The translations under genes were made by a program, and so were the position numbers. Source: Pseudomonas syringae (GTDB lineage Bacteria > Pseudomonadota > Gammaproteobacteria > Pseudomonadales > Pseudomonadaceae). From it: a stretch of DNA of 64,000 bases. Below, one piece after another: positions 37,040-45,085 of the stretch (its first letter is position 1; each line of letters begins with the position of its first letter). The notes beneath the pieces were generated by a model. It had not been told where the DNA came from. It did not search any database and was given only the letters and a program-made list of their open reading frames with translations. The stretch covers positions 32,521 to 96,520 of the forward strand of contig NZ_WKCB01000013.1 of the NCBI RefSeq assembly GCF_021606685.1, given 5' to 3'.

Positions 37040-37249
37040 ATGCCGAATACCGACCTACTCCCTTCCCTGCTATCAAAGCTCTACGAAAATCAACTCGCCC
37101 TGGAAGCCTCGATCATGGAGTTATCAAACTGGGTGGAGCAGCGTGGCTCCGCCGAGGTCGCAGAAAATATCCGGGGAGCGCTGCACACCCTCGATGACAA
37201 CGAAGAGTTCATCAAGCTGAGCCTAGCCATCCTCATGGCGTCGGAATGA
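37040..37249 (+). CDS. Small prophage protein of unknown function
   Basis: A 69-residue, acidic, mostly helical protein (LYENQLALEASIMELSNWVEQRG, then GALHTLDDNEEFIKLSLAIL). GGAG lies 9 bases before the ATG. It has no signal peptide or membrane helix and no motif I recognise. It is the first gene inside attL and is convergent with the XRE regulator. Confidence 0.6.
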   Translation: MPNTDLLPSLLSKLYENQLALEASIMELSNWVEQRGSAEVAENIRGALHTLDDNEEFIKLSLAILMASE

Positions 37250-37269
37250 ACCGGCTATGAGAGAACCTG

Positions 37270-37557
37270 CTAGTGAATCATCTCTTTTGCTTTCTCTAAG
37301 CAATCCGTTGCGCTATCTAGAGCCTCCGCAGCTTTCGCAGTGTCGACATTGCCATCTTGACTTCGACGGCCGGTGATAACGAAGAGGACATCAATGCCTA
37401 ACCCAGATATCGCTGCAAGATAATCGGCTCGAGGATATCTGATACCGTTTTCGTATCGGCCTTGCGCATTAACTTCAACCCCACCAATCGATCCTACTCT
37501 CGCCTGAGAAAGACCAAGACGCAGCCTTTCAGATTTCAGTCTTTCGCCAATGCTCAT
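37270..37557 (-). CDS. XRE-type helix-turn-helix regulator
   Basis: The 95-residue protein has an N-terminal Cro/C1 helix-turn-helix (IGERLKSERLRLGLSQARVG, then NAQGRYENGIRYPRADYLAAI) and a short C-terminal helix. It lacks the S24 peptidase half of a cleavable phage repressor, so it is not a lambda CI equivalent. It may regulate a prophage promoter or the adjacent umuDC/SRAP genes. The site before the ATG is weak (GGATTC). Confidence 0.75.
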   Translation of the reverse strand: MSIGERLKSERLRLGLSQARVGSIGGVEVNAQGRYENGIRYPRADYLAAISGLGIDVLFVITGRRSQDGNVDTAKAAEALDSATDCLEKAKEMIH

Positions 37558-37693
37558 GATTTGAATCCAAATGAGTGGTTATGAATTTGAGAGGCTGACA
37601 GGGCAAGTAAAGTTCAAGGGCTACTGCAGGCGCTATGCGCGTACCATGGGGGCCATCCCTGCCCCAGCGTCCTGCCGACGGAAACCACTCTTT

Positions 37694-38561
37694 CTACTTG
37701 CAAGCCACCGACCAAAGCTGATCAAGCCTCGTCGTGTAGCTCTGACTCATCATCTCCCGGCGCATTCCCCAGTTGGGGTTCGTAGGCACGCTGGCCGACC
37801 GTAGTGTTCCCCTTCCCCACCTGTCATTGATCTGGTCCAGTACGGTCATCACCCTGGTCGCTTCGGTCGACTGAGACACCGCGAATAGATCATCCGTGTA
37901 TTCACCTGGCTGGCACAGATTGAGCAGCATCACCTCGGCCTTGCTGTAGTTGAAGCCTGGACGGTAGATGTGGTCGAGCGCATCAACCGCCGTCTTGGTG
38001 AGTAATCGCACATCGTCGGTTGGATAAGGCACGTCCACCACAACCCCGTTCGCGTACTTCGCCTCGTCCGGATTGAACATGCCGGTGCGGATGCAGACCC
38101 GGACTTTCTTGCAGAGCGAGTTCTGCGCCCGGAGCTTTTGCGATTCCCACCCCGACGGGGATACCAGTGCACCGCAGCACCTGGGCGCGGATCTGCCGGC
38201 CGAGAGCGTCAAGCCCGCCAATTCCGGTGAGGTCGGCGAATGCTTCGTCGATGCTGTAGATCTCGACGGCGGGCACCATCGATTCAATAAGCGTCATCAC
38301 GCGCTCGCTCATGTCGCCGTAGAGAGCGTAGTTCGAGGAAAACGGGATGATTCCGTGTTGCTTGAGCTTGTGCTTGATCTGGAAATACGGCTCGCCCATC
38401 TTGATATAGGGCTTGGCGTCGTAGCTTCGAGCAATAACGCAACCGTCATTGTTGCTCAGCACGACAATCGGCGTCCTGGCGAGATCCGGGCGGAATACAC
38501 GCTCGCAACTGGCATAGAAGCTGTTGCAGTCGATCAGGGCAAAGACTGGCGAGTTAGACAT
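37694..38561 (-). pseudogene. umuC: umuC with internal deletion and frameshift
   Basis: The 5' part (from 38561) encodes the palm and fingers of a Y-family error-prone polymerase: FALIDCNSFYASCERVFRP, SNNDGCVIARSYDAKP and YSIDEAFADLTG with the catalytic SIDE acidic residues. At about 38133-38142, just after GVGIAK, the sequence jumps to the little-finger domain in another frame (LRAQNSLCKKVRVCIRTG onward, to 37694). Compared with the usual ~420-residue UmuC, about 135 residues including the thumb and linker are gone. A short run of AAAAGCT-like bases at the junction suggests a microhomology deletion. Its start overlaps the umuD stop. Confidence 0.88.
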
Positions 38562-38979
38562 GGCTGCGGACTGTGCTGGTGATCACACCCCAGATCGATA
38601 GCTCGTCGCCTTCCAGTACATAGCGCGCCGGGTACTTCGGGTTTTCAGACAGTAAGATCACTTCTTTTCCGCGCTTGCAGAGGCGCTTGCACATGGGGTC
38701 GTTGTTTAGGAGGGCCACCACTATGTGGCCGTGCGCAGGCTCAATTGAGCGATCCACCACCGCCAGATCACCCTCGAATATCCCAGCACCCTGCATGCTC
38801 TCACCTGTGATCATCACCAGATAAACATGGGGCGCCCTGATGTTAAGCACTTCATCCAGAGAAATATGCTGCTCAATGTGATCGGCCGCAGGCGATGGAA
38901 AACCAGCCGGTACATGAAACGAGCAAAGAGGCAGTTTTGCGCCTCCTTCAGCTATTGGACCCAGGATGTTGAAGCTCAT
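38554..38979 (-). CDS. umuD: UmuD-like SOS mutagenesis protein (S24 peptidase)
   Basis: The 141-residue protein has the UmuD plan: self-cleavage site Ala25-Gly26 in FHVPAGFPSP, catalytic Ser61 in GESMQGAG and Lys98 in MCKRLCKRG. Normally RecA filaments trigger cleavage and UmuD' joins UmuC as DNA polymerase V. Here umuC is broken, so UmuD could act only with a polymerase from elsewhere or as a regulator; UmuD-like proteins repress SOS genes in Acinetobacter (established there, only analogy here). A LexA box lies 20 bp upstream and AAGGC precedes the ATG. Confidence 0.9.
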   Translation of the reverse strand: MSFNILGPIAEGGAKLPLCSFHVPAGFPSPAADHIEQHISLDEVLNIRAPHVYLVMITGESMQGAGIFEGDLAVVDRSIEPAHGHIVVALLNNDPMCKRLCKRGKEVILLSENPKYPARYVLEGDELSIWGVITSTVRSHV

Positions 38980-38999
38980 GGCGGTGCCTTATGCAAATA

Positions 39000-39015
39000 C
39001 TGTACGAATATACAG
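39000..39015. promoter_or_regulatory. LexA (SOS) box between umuD and the SRAP gene
   Basis: CTGTACGAATATACAG matches the CTG-N10-CAG gamma-proteobacterial LexA consensus with CTGT/ACAG ends. It is 20 bp from umuD and 65 bp from the divergent SRAP gene, so it may control both. Confidence 0.85.
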
Positions 39016-39080
39016 TTAACTTTGTAAGCGGCTTGCGGTCAATTTCTCTATGGGGGATTTCGACAGGCGGAGGTGTGTCT

Positions 39081-39815
39081 ATGTGCGGTCGATTCGTGCA
39101 GTACGAGGGAATGGCGATCTACATAGAGGAATTGAGCCCTCAGATCGAATTGTTCAGTGGCTACGACGCACAACCGATCAATCGGTTTAACGTGGCGCCT
39201 ACAACGCGTGTGCAGTTGCTGCACAGCAAAGAGGATGGGTTGCACATTGACGCTGTGCAATGGGGATGGGCGCCGTTCTGGGCGAAAGGAAAGCGCCCTG
39301 ATCCAATAAATGCTCGGGTCGAAACCGTGACCACTGGCAAGTTCTTCAAACAGCTTTGGCCAACTGGCCGCGCGATTGTACCCAGCGAAGGCTGGTATGA
39401 ATGGGTCAAAGACCCGGACGACCCGAAAAAGAAACAGCCATACTTCATCCGACTGAAAAGCAGAAAGCCGATGTTCTTCGGCGCCTTAGCCCAAGTACAC
39501 CCAGGCCTTGAACTGCATGAGGGCGACGGCTTCGTCATCATCACTGCGGCCAGTGACCAGGGCATGGTGGACATACATGACCGCCGGCCATTGGTCCTTA
39601 CCCCTGAACACGCCAATGAATGGCTCGAACCTGGTCTCTCGCCGGCGCGCGCGGAGGAAATCGCGAAAGAGCTGTGCCAGCCTACCGAACAGTTCGAGTG
39701 GTTTCCTGTTGGTAGGGGCGTCGGCAACGTCAGGAACCAAGGTCCAGAGCTTATAGAGCCGGACTTATCGGCTAAAAAACCACATGACGAACCCGACGGC
39801 AGTAACCCATCCTAA
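39081..39815 (+). CDS. SRAP-family abasic-site protein (HMCES/YedK)
   Basis: The 244-residue protein starts MCGRF, placing Cys2 as the residue that forms a thiazolidine crosslink with abasic sites in single-stranded DNA. Other family motifs are RFNVAPTT, INARVETV, RAIVPSEGWYEW and the C-terminal PLVLTPEHANEWL. ATG 39081 is chosen because the cysteine must be residue 2 and GGAGG lies 7 bases upstream; the longer frame is rejected. It shields abasic sites at stalled forks. It is divergent from umuD across a LexA box, so SOS induction is likely. Confidence 0.92.
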   Translation: MCGRFVQYEGMAIYIEELSPQIELFSGYDAQPINRFNVAPTTRVQLLHSKEDGLHIDAVQWGWAPFWAKGKRPDPINARVETVTTGKFFKQLWPTGRAIVPSEGWYEWVKDPDDPKKKQPYFIRLKSRKPMFFGALAQVHPGLELHEGDGFVIITAASDQGMVDIHDRRPLVLTPEHANEWLEPGLSPARAEEIAKELCQPTEQFEWFPVGRGVGNVRNQGPELIEPDLSAKKPHDEPDGSNPS

Positions 39816-39854
39816 GGTAAGCAGAAATGAAAGGCCTGCAAGCCGCTTGTCCAT
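39765..39854 (-). CDS. 29-residue single-helix membrane peptide antisense to the SRAP tail
   Basis: A frame of 29 codons begins with ATG 39854, preceded by AAGGGGAAGC at ideal distance. It encodes MDKRLAGLSFLLTLGWVTAV followed by GFVMWFFSR: a basic N-terminus and one hydrophobic helix. The last 17 codons lie opposite the SRAP 3' end. The strong site and clean topology favour a real peptide of the small-toxin or small-membrane-regulator type. There is no direct evidence of expression. Confidence 0.4.
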   Translation of the reverse strand: MDKRLAGLSFLLTLGWVTAVGFVMWFFSR

Positions 39855-40177
39855 GCTTCCCCTTTTAGGAATGATTCGGTCACTGCAGTGCGAACGTAAG
39901 GTGGAAGTATAGTTCAGTGATCCCACCAAACAACCTCCCTAACATAGGCCTGGCAAGCGCGCAGTGTTATTAGTCCTCGGTCACCGGCGTCGGTGATGGC
40001 GATAATTCTTTGAGCATGAACTGGGTGCACATCAGGTATTCCGGGCTATGCGAGTAACGCTGACGATGCCGTGGGCAGTTTAGGCGCGCAGCAGAGAATC
40101 AATGACTCTTTCGAAGCGAGGAGCACTTGTTTTTCAAGTACTCTGCTCTACCTGATGCTCTACAAATAGGATACGTG
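39855..40177. other. Gene-poor stretch between SRAP and the DUF3617-like gene
   Basis: In this 323-bp gap I see no complete gene. On the minus strand, about 39973-40084, a start-less frame reads LNCPRHRQRYSHSPEYLMCT and on to a stop, which looks protein-like and may be a decayed small prophage gene. No operator or terminator is convincing. Confidence 0.35.
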
Positions 40178-40657
40178 ATGAAGGACCTCGCCATATTTTT
40201 GTCGACTGCAATTGCTCTATCAGTAACATTGTCGGAGGCAGCCGCTGAACCATCATTGCGCCTGCAACGTGCTTCAGGTTTGTGGAAGGTTACGCCGTCC
40301 ACCTCGCCGTTTTCCTGGGAAATATGCGTCGATCATGCTAAAGACAGACTTATAGATGACGACCTGTGGAGCGACTTCGAACAGGAGTGCAAAATCGAAT
40401 CGAAAAGCGGCAGCGGCGATAGCTACAGTTTCAAATCACGCTGCCCTGAAGCGATTATGGCCGGTACTTTCAAAGGCGACCTTGCGAAGTCCTATGTACT
40501 GACGGCAGATACGTCGTTTGAGCTAAATGGAAAAATTGAAAGACAACGCACAGTGATTAATGGCAGCTTTCAGGGCGCTTGCCCGGCGGGAATGGAGCCG
40601 GGTGTGAAAAAAATGCGCGGAGGAATGAAGATCAATTCCCCATACTCCAATAGATGA
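40178..40657 (+). CDS. Secreted DUF3617-like protein (prophage cargo)
   Basis: The 159-residue protein has a signal peptide (MKDLAIFLSTAIALSVTLSEAAAE) and a mature domain beginning ASGLWKVT and containing WEICVDHA, CKIESKSGSGDSYSFKSRC and TADTSFELNG. This is the plan of DUF3617 periplasmic proteins with paired cysteines. AGGATA precedes ATG 40178. It is transcribed alone, flanked by gene-poor DNA, and is not a known phage structural type, so it is probably a lysogenic cargo gene. Confidence 0.6.
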   Translation: MKDLAIFLSTAIALSVTLSEAAAEPSLRLQRASGLWKVTPSTSPFSWEICVDHAKDRLIDDDLWSDFEQECKIESKSGSGDSYSFKSRCPEAIMAGTFKGDLAKSYVLTADTSFELNGKIERQRTVINGSFQGACPAGMEPGVKKMRGGMKINSPYSNR

Positions 40658-41001
40658 AAGGTTCACAACGTCATCGCTTGACGAGCCTCGAACTCAAATG
40701 CCTCAATTGGCACGTATAACGCTTAATTTTGGCTGAGGTCATTGCCCTCGCACCTTCTAGGCGTTCTATATATCCTTCGGGATGATCTAGGGCTTGTTCT
40801 GGTGAACGCTGATCTGTCGGAGTGACTCCATCGTAAGCGAGTCTTCAGTCTTTGCTTTTGGCGCTCTGCGGTTTCGTAGAAGTGCTTGAGTTAAGAGTAC
40901 TGAGCAACTTTTACGGATCGGCAAGGCAGAAGTCGTTAAGTTTTTTTAGAGCCCGGCGGCGCGCGACGCTTCGAGGTGGATAGTAACTCAAGGAAGGAAA
41001 T
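40658..41001. other. 344-bp gap without genes
   Basis: I see no open frame with a ribosome-binding site, no terminator with a T run, and no operator palindrome. AT content is higher than in neighbouring host DNA. It probably contains the promoter of the lipoprotein gene that follows. Confidence 0.4.
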
Positions 41002-41484
41002 ATGATTCGCTTATTGATTGCTACGCTTTGCCTAATGCTCCTCTCCAGTTGCACAACAAGCGTCAGTCCTGACGTGCGCGAGCGAGTGTGGTATTCCGAA
41101 GGAGAGAGACCAGCCACCGCCCCTTGGCACGTCTATTTGGTATTTACTGACGACGGTCATTTCATCTATTGGCGCACTGTAGAAAAACCTGATGTTGTAC
41201 TCAAAAAAATTGACTCCTACATGAAAGGCACCGGTCTCGATGTTGGCAGCCCGGTGCCATACAAACGAACTGAAAACGACTTAAACGCGGTTTCGCGAAC
41301 TCCGCTCCTAAGTAGAACGGGTGAGACGGTCTACACTGATGTCCGCACCTTTAGAGGGCGCTTTGTCGGCGAAGCTTTAGAAATAGATTTCGAAAGAATC
41401 ACTGTCTGGCCTCCCCGCCCTACATTTTCTGAAGGCGTCAGACGATGGTCGTTGAAAAGACTTAGCTCCTTGCAAGATAAGTGA
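41002..41484 (+). CDS. Putative lipoprotein (prophage cargo)
   Basis: The 160-residue protein begins MIRLLIATLCLMLLSSC, a lipoprotein signal with acylated Cys17. The mature domain (YLVFTDDGHFIYWRTVEK, then YTDVRTFRGRFVGEALEIDFERIT) is beta-rich and of unknown function. AAGGAAGG lies just before the ATG. A surface or periplasmic lipoprotein on a prophage could alter phage adsorption, but nothing in the sequence shows that. Confidence 0.6.
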   Translation: MIRLLIATLCLMLLSSCTTSVSPDVRERVWYSEGERPATAPWHVYLVFTDDGHFIYWRTVEKPDVVLKKIDSYMKGTGLDVGSPVPYKRTENDLNAVSRTPLLSRTGETVYTDVRTFRGRFVGEALEIDFERITVWPPRPTFSEGVRRWSLKRLSSLQDK

Positions 41485-41716
41485 AAAGCCGAGTGTGATG
41501 GCGCCTCTTTTCAATATGAAGGCTACCAGAGAGGCATCAAAGACACCCAATGCTTCTCTAGAATGAATCCCACAGCGGAAGCCCGCCAAGATTATGAAAG
41601 CACTCTGGCAAAAAAAATGTAGTCGGAGCAGCCTCAGAGCTAACTGACAAGCTCTAGAGGCTGAGGACAGCTGCCGCTTATAGCCCATGCGCCGCCGACA
41701 CTCAGTCGACGAAGCC

Positions 41717-42217
41717 CTATTCCGCTTTTCCTAGATGAATTGAGGTAAGCGATTGATAGCTCCGCTCACACGCCAGACCAGCTATTCGGGCTCGGTCATA
41801 CGCAACAGCCAGCTCCCCCGCTCTTTTGTCAGCCCGCTCGAACAGTTCGGAGAGCACCATAGCGGCGCGGGTGGCTGACGCGCCTCGCTGGGCAGCTCCG
41901 GGATCGCCGGGGCAGGCACTGGCGGCAAGCTTGTTGGCTTCGATGTGCAGCCGCTCACCAGCGGCATCAGCAGCGCCAGCATCCACAGTTGCAGCCTTGT
42001 TCTGTTCTCGCGCATCGCTTGCTTCCTTATTCACGGACGCCTGGCGGCGCTGTTCTTCGGCGCGGGCCTCGGTGCCCGCATTGGTGATAGCGATAGCCTG
42101 GGCCTTGCCGATGTCTGCCAGCTTTGTGCCGTAGCGCCAGTCCTGGACCTGCCAGGTGCCAACGGCGGTGATCATCATCCCCAGCAGGATCGCGGCCAGG
42201 ATCTGCCCGGGCGTCAC
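41717..42217 (-). CDS. Rz: Spanin inner-membrane subunit Rz
   Basis: The 166-residue protein has an N-terminal membrane helix (PGQILAAILLGMMITAVGTW) and a long periplasmic coiled coil rich in Ala, Glu and Arg, ending with a CERSYQSL segment. This is the type II membrane plan of lambda Rz, which fuses inner and outer membranes with Rz1 at lysis. GTG 42217 overlaps the endolysin stop (GTGA); the longer frame would run through the endolysin gene. Rz1 is nested inside. Confidence 0.8.
   Translation of the reverse strand: MTPGQILAAILLGMMITAVGTWQVQDWRYGTKLADIGKAQAIAITNAGTEARAEEQRRQASVNKEASDAREQNKAATVDAGAADAAGERLHIEANKLAASACPGDPGAAQRGASATRAAMVLSELFERADKRAGELAVAYDRARIAGLACERSYQSLTSIHLGKAE
41782..42015 (-). 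CDS. Rz1: Spanin outer-membrane lipoprotein Rz1, nested in Rz
   Basis: In a different frame within Rz, a 77-residue product starts MRENRTRLQLWMLALLMPL and has the lipobox LVSGC with Cys23, followed by a short proline-rich region (SLPPVPAPAIPELPSEA). That is the Rz1 design, including the nested out-of-frame arrangement seen in lambda. Confidence 0.75.
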   Translation of the reverse strand: MRENRTRLQLWMLALLMPLVSGCTSKPTSLPPVPAPAIPELPSEARQPPAPLWCSPNCSSGLTKERGSWLLRMTEPE

Positions 42218-42723
42218 GACATGGCCCCGCCAGCCAGGCGGTATTGCTTCAGCAGGTCCTCCAGTCGGTGCTCGCGCTGGCCATACCCGGCACCCGGCAG
42301 GCTGGCCCATATGTTCCGGCACTTCGCGATGGCCGTCTCGATCCGGCCCGCAAGCACGTCAGGCAATGCCCGGCACTCACGGATGTGCTGCAGCGCCAAC
42401 ATGTCCTGGCTGATCGGGCTGAAGTCCGGCAGCTTGAGTAACGCCTTGTAATGCGGCCAGTCCTTCAGCATCTGCTGATAGCGGCCGGAAGCGTTGGACG
42501 TGAGCCCCTTGCTGTTGATGACCTTCGACGCGCGGCCCTTGGCGAAAGGATGATCCGTAAAGTCCTTGAATACCTCGGGCTTACGGTCGATACCGGTCAC
42601 GATCACGTCGTATCCATCCATGGCCGTGGCCGGGGAGGTGCTGGTGCCCTCGCCCCAGGCGAGCATATCGAGGAACGCCAAAGCATTGCGGCCGCCGGCG
42701 AGCGATTCGGAAAGTCGTGCCAT
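42214..42723 (-). CDS. Phage lytic transglycosylase (lambda R type)
   Basis: The 169-residue protein matches lambda endolysin R along its length: AFLDMLAWGEGT with the catalytic glutamate, DGYDVIVTG, the substrate-cleft segment GRYQQMLKDW, DFSPISQDMLALQHIRE and IWASLPGAGYGQREH. It cleaves peptidoglycan between MurNAc and GlcNAc without hydrolysis. No signal peptide is present, so a holin is needed for release, but no holin gene was found beside it. Confidence 0.9.
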   Translation of the reverse strand: MARLSESLAGGRNALAFLDMLAWGEGTSTSPATAMDGYDVIVTGIDRKPEVFKDFTDHPFAKGRASKVINSKGLTSNASGRYQQMLKDWPHYKALLKLPDFSPISQDMLALQHIRECRALPDVLAGRIETAIAKCRNIWASLPGAGYGQREHRLEDLLKQYRLAGGAMS

Positions 42724-42738
42724 TGCTTTTCTCCAGGC

Positions 42739-42764
42739 AAAAATAAACCCGCTCGATGGCGGGT
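42739..42764 (-). terminator. Terminator upstream of the endolysin gene
   Basis: On the minus strand ACCCGC and GCGGGT pair around a six-base loop and run into a T-rich tract (42739-42746). It separates the tail genes from the lysis genes. The same 14-bp ribosome-binding leader follows it as at 44369. Confidence 0.65.
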
Positions 42765-42783
42765 GGTGGTGTTCGGCTATGAG

Positions 42784-43149
42784 TCAGCTTGGCGCGATCG
42801 GGCGCTTGCTGGTGTCGGGGAAGTCAGGGTTGGTGTTCGTCCATTTGCGCAATGCGATCCAGTAGTCTTTCCACAGCTGCTCAGTGCCCGGAATATCCTC
42901 TTCACCCATTTGGAAGGCTGTTACTGCCTCCATGGCCAGAGGCATTTGTTCGGCGCGCCATGCGTTTTCAATCATGCCTTCGCTCGCTTGCTTGGCTTCT
43001 TGATTAACAGCCCACTCTCCGTCTCCCTGCGCGACGTAATACGGCGCATCTAAATCTTCAGGGCGAAGGCTGTTCATCACAATGAAACCGTCGGGACAAT
43101 CACCGCCAACTTGTTGCAGATTTTCACCAACCATTGCAAACACCATCAT
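42784..43149 (-). CDS. Phage tail fibre assembly chaperone-like protein
   Basis: The 121-residue protein has the XkdW/tail-assembly-chaperone pattern: an N-terminal stretch DGFIVMNSLRPEDLDAPYYVAQGDGEW, a helical middle, and a C-terminal LWKDYWIALRKWTNTNPDFPD motif (WxxYRxxLR-like) seen in proteins encoded just after tail fibres. Its ATG overlaps the fibre gene's stop. It would help fold or attach the fibre. Confidence 0.7.
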   Translation of the reverse strand: MMVFAMVGENLQQVGGDCPDGFIVMNSLRPEDLDAPYYVAQGDGEWAVNQEAKQASEGMIENAWRAEQMPLAMEAVTAFQMGEEDIPGTEQLWKDYWIALRKWTNTNPDFPDTSKRPIAPS

Positions 43150-44366
43150 CCTTTGAGCCTCCAGACCTTAACGCGAACTTGTGACGCCGCGTTGATATTT
43201 GACGAGTTGCCATGCGGGCTACCCCCGTTTTGTGATCCGGTCATGACGAAAGAACTTCCACTCTGAATTACGATTTTGTCCGTAACAGGTAGCTGAGCGG
43301 CCTTTACCCCATAGCCCCCGCCGTTGTAGATCCACCCAGTCTCACCCCAAATGTTGTTGTAAACAATTTCAGCGATACAGAAAACGGGCTTCCCTTGGAA
43401 CGGGTTATCGACTACCAGGCGGGTGTTAATTGCGATGGTTCCCGGAGCTGCCTCGGTGCCATTTGGGTAGAGGTAGACAAAGTCCGCAAGTGAAGCATCC
43501 ATCTTCGCGCTTAGGGCATTCTGCAAATCCGCTTGCTCAGAAAGCGCACCCGTAATTGCGCCCCATGACGTCGAGGTATTGACGACCAACCAGGTTCCCA
43601 GGCTAGAAAGGAACCGGAGCGGCCCTGCAGATGGCGCAGGAACAAGTCCCTTTACCCCCGCCGCACCAGTCGTTGCGCCAACTAACGCCGCCAGGCCCTG
43701 CCTGATTCGGTCGAAGCCATCCAAGGTGAGTGCACGTAGTGACTTGATGTCGTTGTTGTCGCCACTGGACGCCTTACCGACCGTGGCGGCCTCAGCACGC
43801 TCGGCGGACTCCTCGGCCTCAGTAGCCGAGGCCGCTGCCGCCTGCTCGGACTGGATAATGGAGTTTTTCGCCGACTCCGCTCGACCAGCAGCTTCGCCGG
43901 ATGCCTGGGCTGAGCCCTGACTCTGCTGGGCCGCCAGGAGTGCGGCATTTTTATTATCGGTAGCGGCCTCCGCTGCTGATCCCGCTATACCGGCCTGCTC
44001 GGTGGCCGTCGCTTTGGATCGTTCGGCGGATTCAGCAGCCTCTGTGGCAGCCGCAACCTGCTCCTGCATGTCGGACACGCCACTGGCAATTATCTGCGTG
44101 GCCGCCCGAAGGGCGTCAGCCGAATCTTTGATGTAACCCTGCATAGGGGCGAGCGCATAACTGCCTGAAGCCAGAGTAGGGCCTTGGTAGTCGGGAGCGA
44201 TCGACATTGCCGTGTTACTTGCAATGTTGATGACCTCGTACCATTTGCCATCAGGCCCTCGAAAGGCATCGCCTACGCGCGAATTTGCTATGAAGGACGT
44301 TCCCGTACCGATGACAGTATTGGAACCTTGAGTAACGGTAACAACGCCCGTCTTGTACCAACTCAT
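43146..44366 (-). CDS. Phage tail fibre protein
   Basis: The 406-residue protein begins MSWYKTGVVTVTQGSNTVIG, a conserved tail-fibre/collar N-terminal domain (GTGTSF, DAFRGPDGKWYEV). A long Ala/Glu-rich coiled coil (about residues 95-200) and a C-terminal beta-rich receptor-binding region (LYPNGTEAAPGTIAIN onward) follow. It is normal in architecture for siphophage side fibres. The chaperone gene overlaps its end; a terminator/RBS cassette precedes it. Confidence 0.85.
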   Translation of the reverse strand: MSWYKTGVVTVTQGSNTVIGTGTSFIANSRVGDAFRGPDGKWYEVINIASNTAMSIAPDYQGPTLASGSYALAPMQGYIKDSADALRAATQIIASGVSDMQEQVAAATEAAESAERSKATATEQAGIAGSAAEAATDNKNAALLAAQQSQGSAQASGEAAGRAESAKNSIIQSEQAAAASATEAEESAERAEAATVGKASSGDNNDIKSLRALTLDGFDRIRQGLAALVGATTGAAGVKGLVPAPSAGPLRFLSSLGTWLVVNTSTSWGAITGALSEQADLQNALSAKMDASLADFVYLYPNGTEAAPGTIAINTRLVVDNPFQGKPVFCIAEIVYNNIWGETGWIYNGGGYGVKAAQLPVTDKIVIQSGSSFVMTGSQNGGSPHGNSSNINAASQVRVKVWRLKG

Positions 44367-44380
44367 ACTTTTCTCCAGGC

Positions 44381-44403
44381 AATAAAAAACCGCTCATGGC
44401 GGT
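44381..44403 (-). terminator. Terminator upstream of the tail fibre gene
   Basis: On the minus strand ACCGC and GCGGT pair around a five-base loop, followed by T-rich bases (44383-44389 as A on the plus strand). The 14 bases TTTTCTCCAGGCAA at 44369 are repeated at 42727, so the two cassettes share origin. Confidence 0.55.
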
Positions 44404-44431
44404 CTAGCCATTAAATACATTGTGTAGGCAT

Positions 44432-45085
44432 CTAAGATATTGGCTTGGCAAATATCACGGTATTGTAAAGCGAAGTGGCCATATCAACACCGACAGCCTG
44501 AATCACTAATCTATCGTTATTATATTGCCATACGGCATACATGCTGCCTTGTCGACTTTGTGTGCCACCTATATCCATGGCAATATTATTTAGCATCATG
44601 TAATCAGTACTTAGACTCGACGAAGAGGTCCAGCTAAGCCGAGACGTACCCTGGCCTGTCGAGCTACTCCCAAGATACGACCACGAAGATATCGACCTAG
44701 TGAACTGCGCGCACGGGGTTCCGGTATCAAACAGAAGATTACTATCTCCATCCCATAGCCTCATTCCGAACCTAGCTGTTTCGGAGGACTTAAAGCCCGC
44801 GCAAAACCACCTCCCCGAAGTCGACTGCCCGGATATCCCCACGAATGAAAACCCACGCCACGCCCCCGTTGAACCTATAATTTTGCAAAAACAAAATGTG
44901 TTTGATTGATTTGGTCGAACAAACACAAGCGGTGGCTCAATTGTATTAATGACCTTGGAAAAAGAAACGGTAATTCCTGAGCCATTGCCGCTCCACGTAC
45001 CAGTATCCAAAATAACTAGTCTCGCAAACTCCGAGTCAAGATTTACAACGTCGCTACTATTTGTGAATCTCAGTCCATATGTCAT
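44432..45085 (-). CDS. Tail-associated protein with internal FGMRxW module
   Basis: The 217-residue beta-rich protein begins MTYGLRFTNSSDVVNLDSEF and carries a second, similar motif ARFGMRLWDGDSNLLFDTGTP mid-protein. The neighbour encoded just upstream begins MSFGMRIWGADGALELDENSF, so the module occurs three times in two genes. It is Ser-rich at the C-terminal side. The position between protein J and the tail fibre suggests a tail-tip or fibre accessory protein. The ATG overlaps the upstream stop (TAATG). Confidence 0.6.
   Translation of the reverse strand: MTYGLRFTNSSDVVNLDSEFARLVILDTGTWSGNGSGITVSFSKVINTIEPPLVFVRPNQSNTFCFCKIIGSTGAWRGFSFVGISGQSTSGRWFCAGFKSSETARFGMRLWDGDSNLLFDTGTPCAQFTRSISSWSYLGSSSTGQGTSRLSWTSSSSLSTDYMMLNNIAMDIGGTQSRQGSMYAVWQYNNDRLVIQAVGVDMATSLYNTVIFAKPIS

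Noticed and set aside
37270..37557. XRE protein as the phage CI repressor
   Set aside because: It lacks the S24 self-cleaving domain and faces no Cro or replication gene; the true immunity region is probably in the deleted segment.
37571..37804. 77-codon plus-strand frame between the XRE gene and umuC
   Set aside because: It overlaps the umuC 3' end in antisense, starts without a site, and its second half is a shadow of the UmuC C-terminus.
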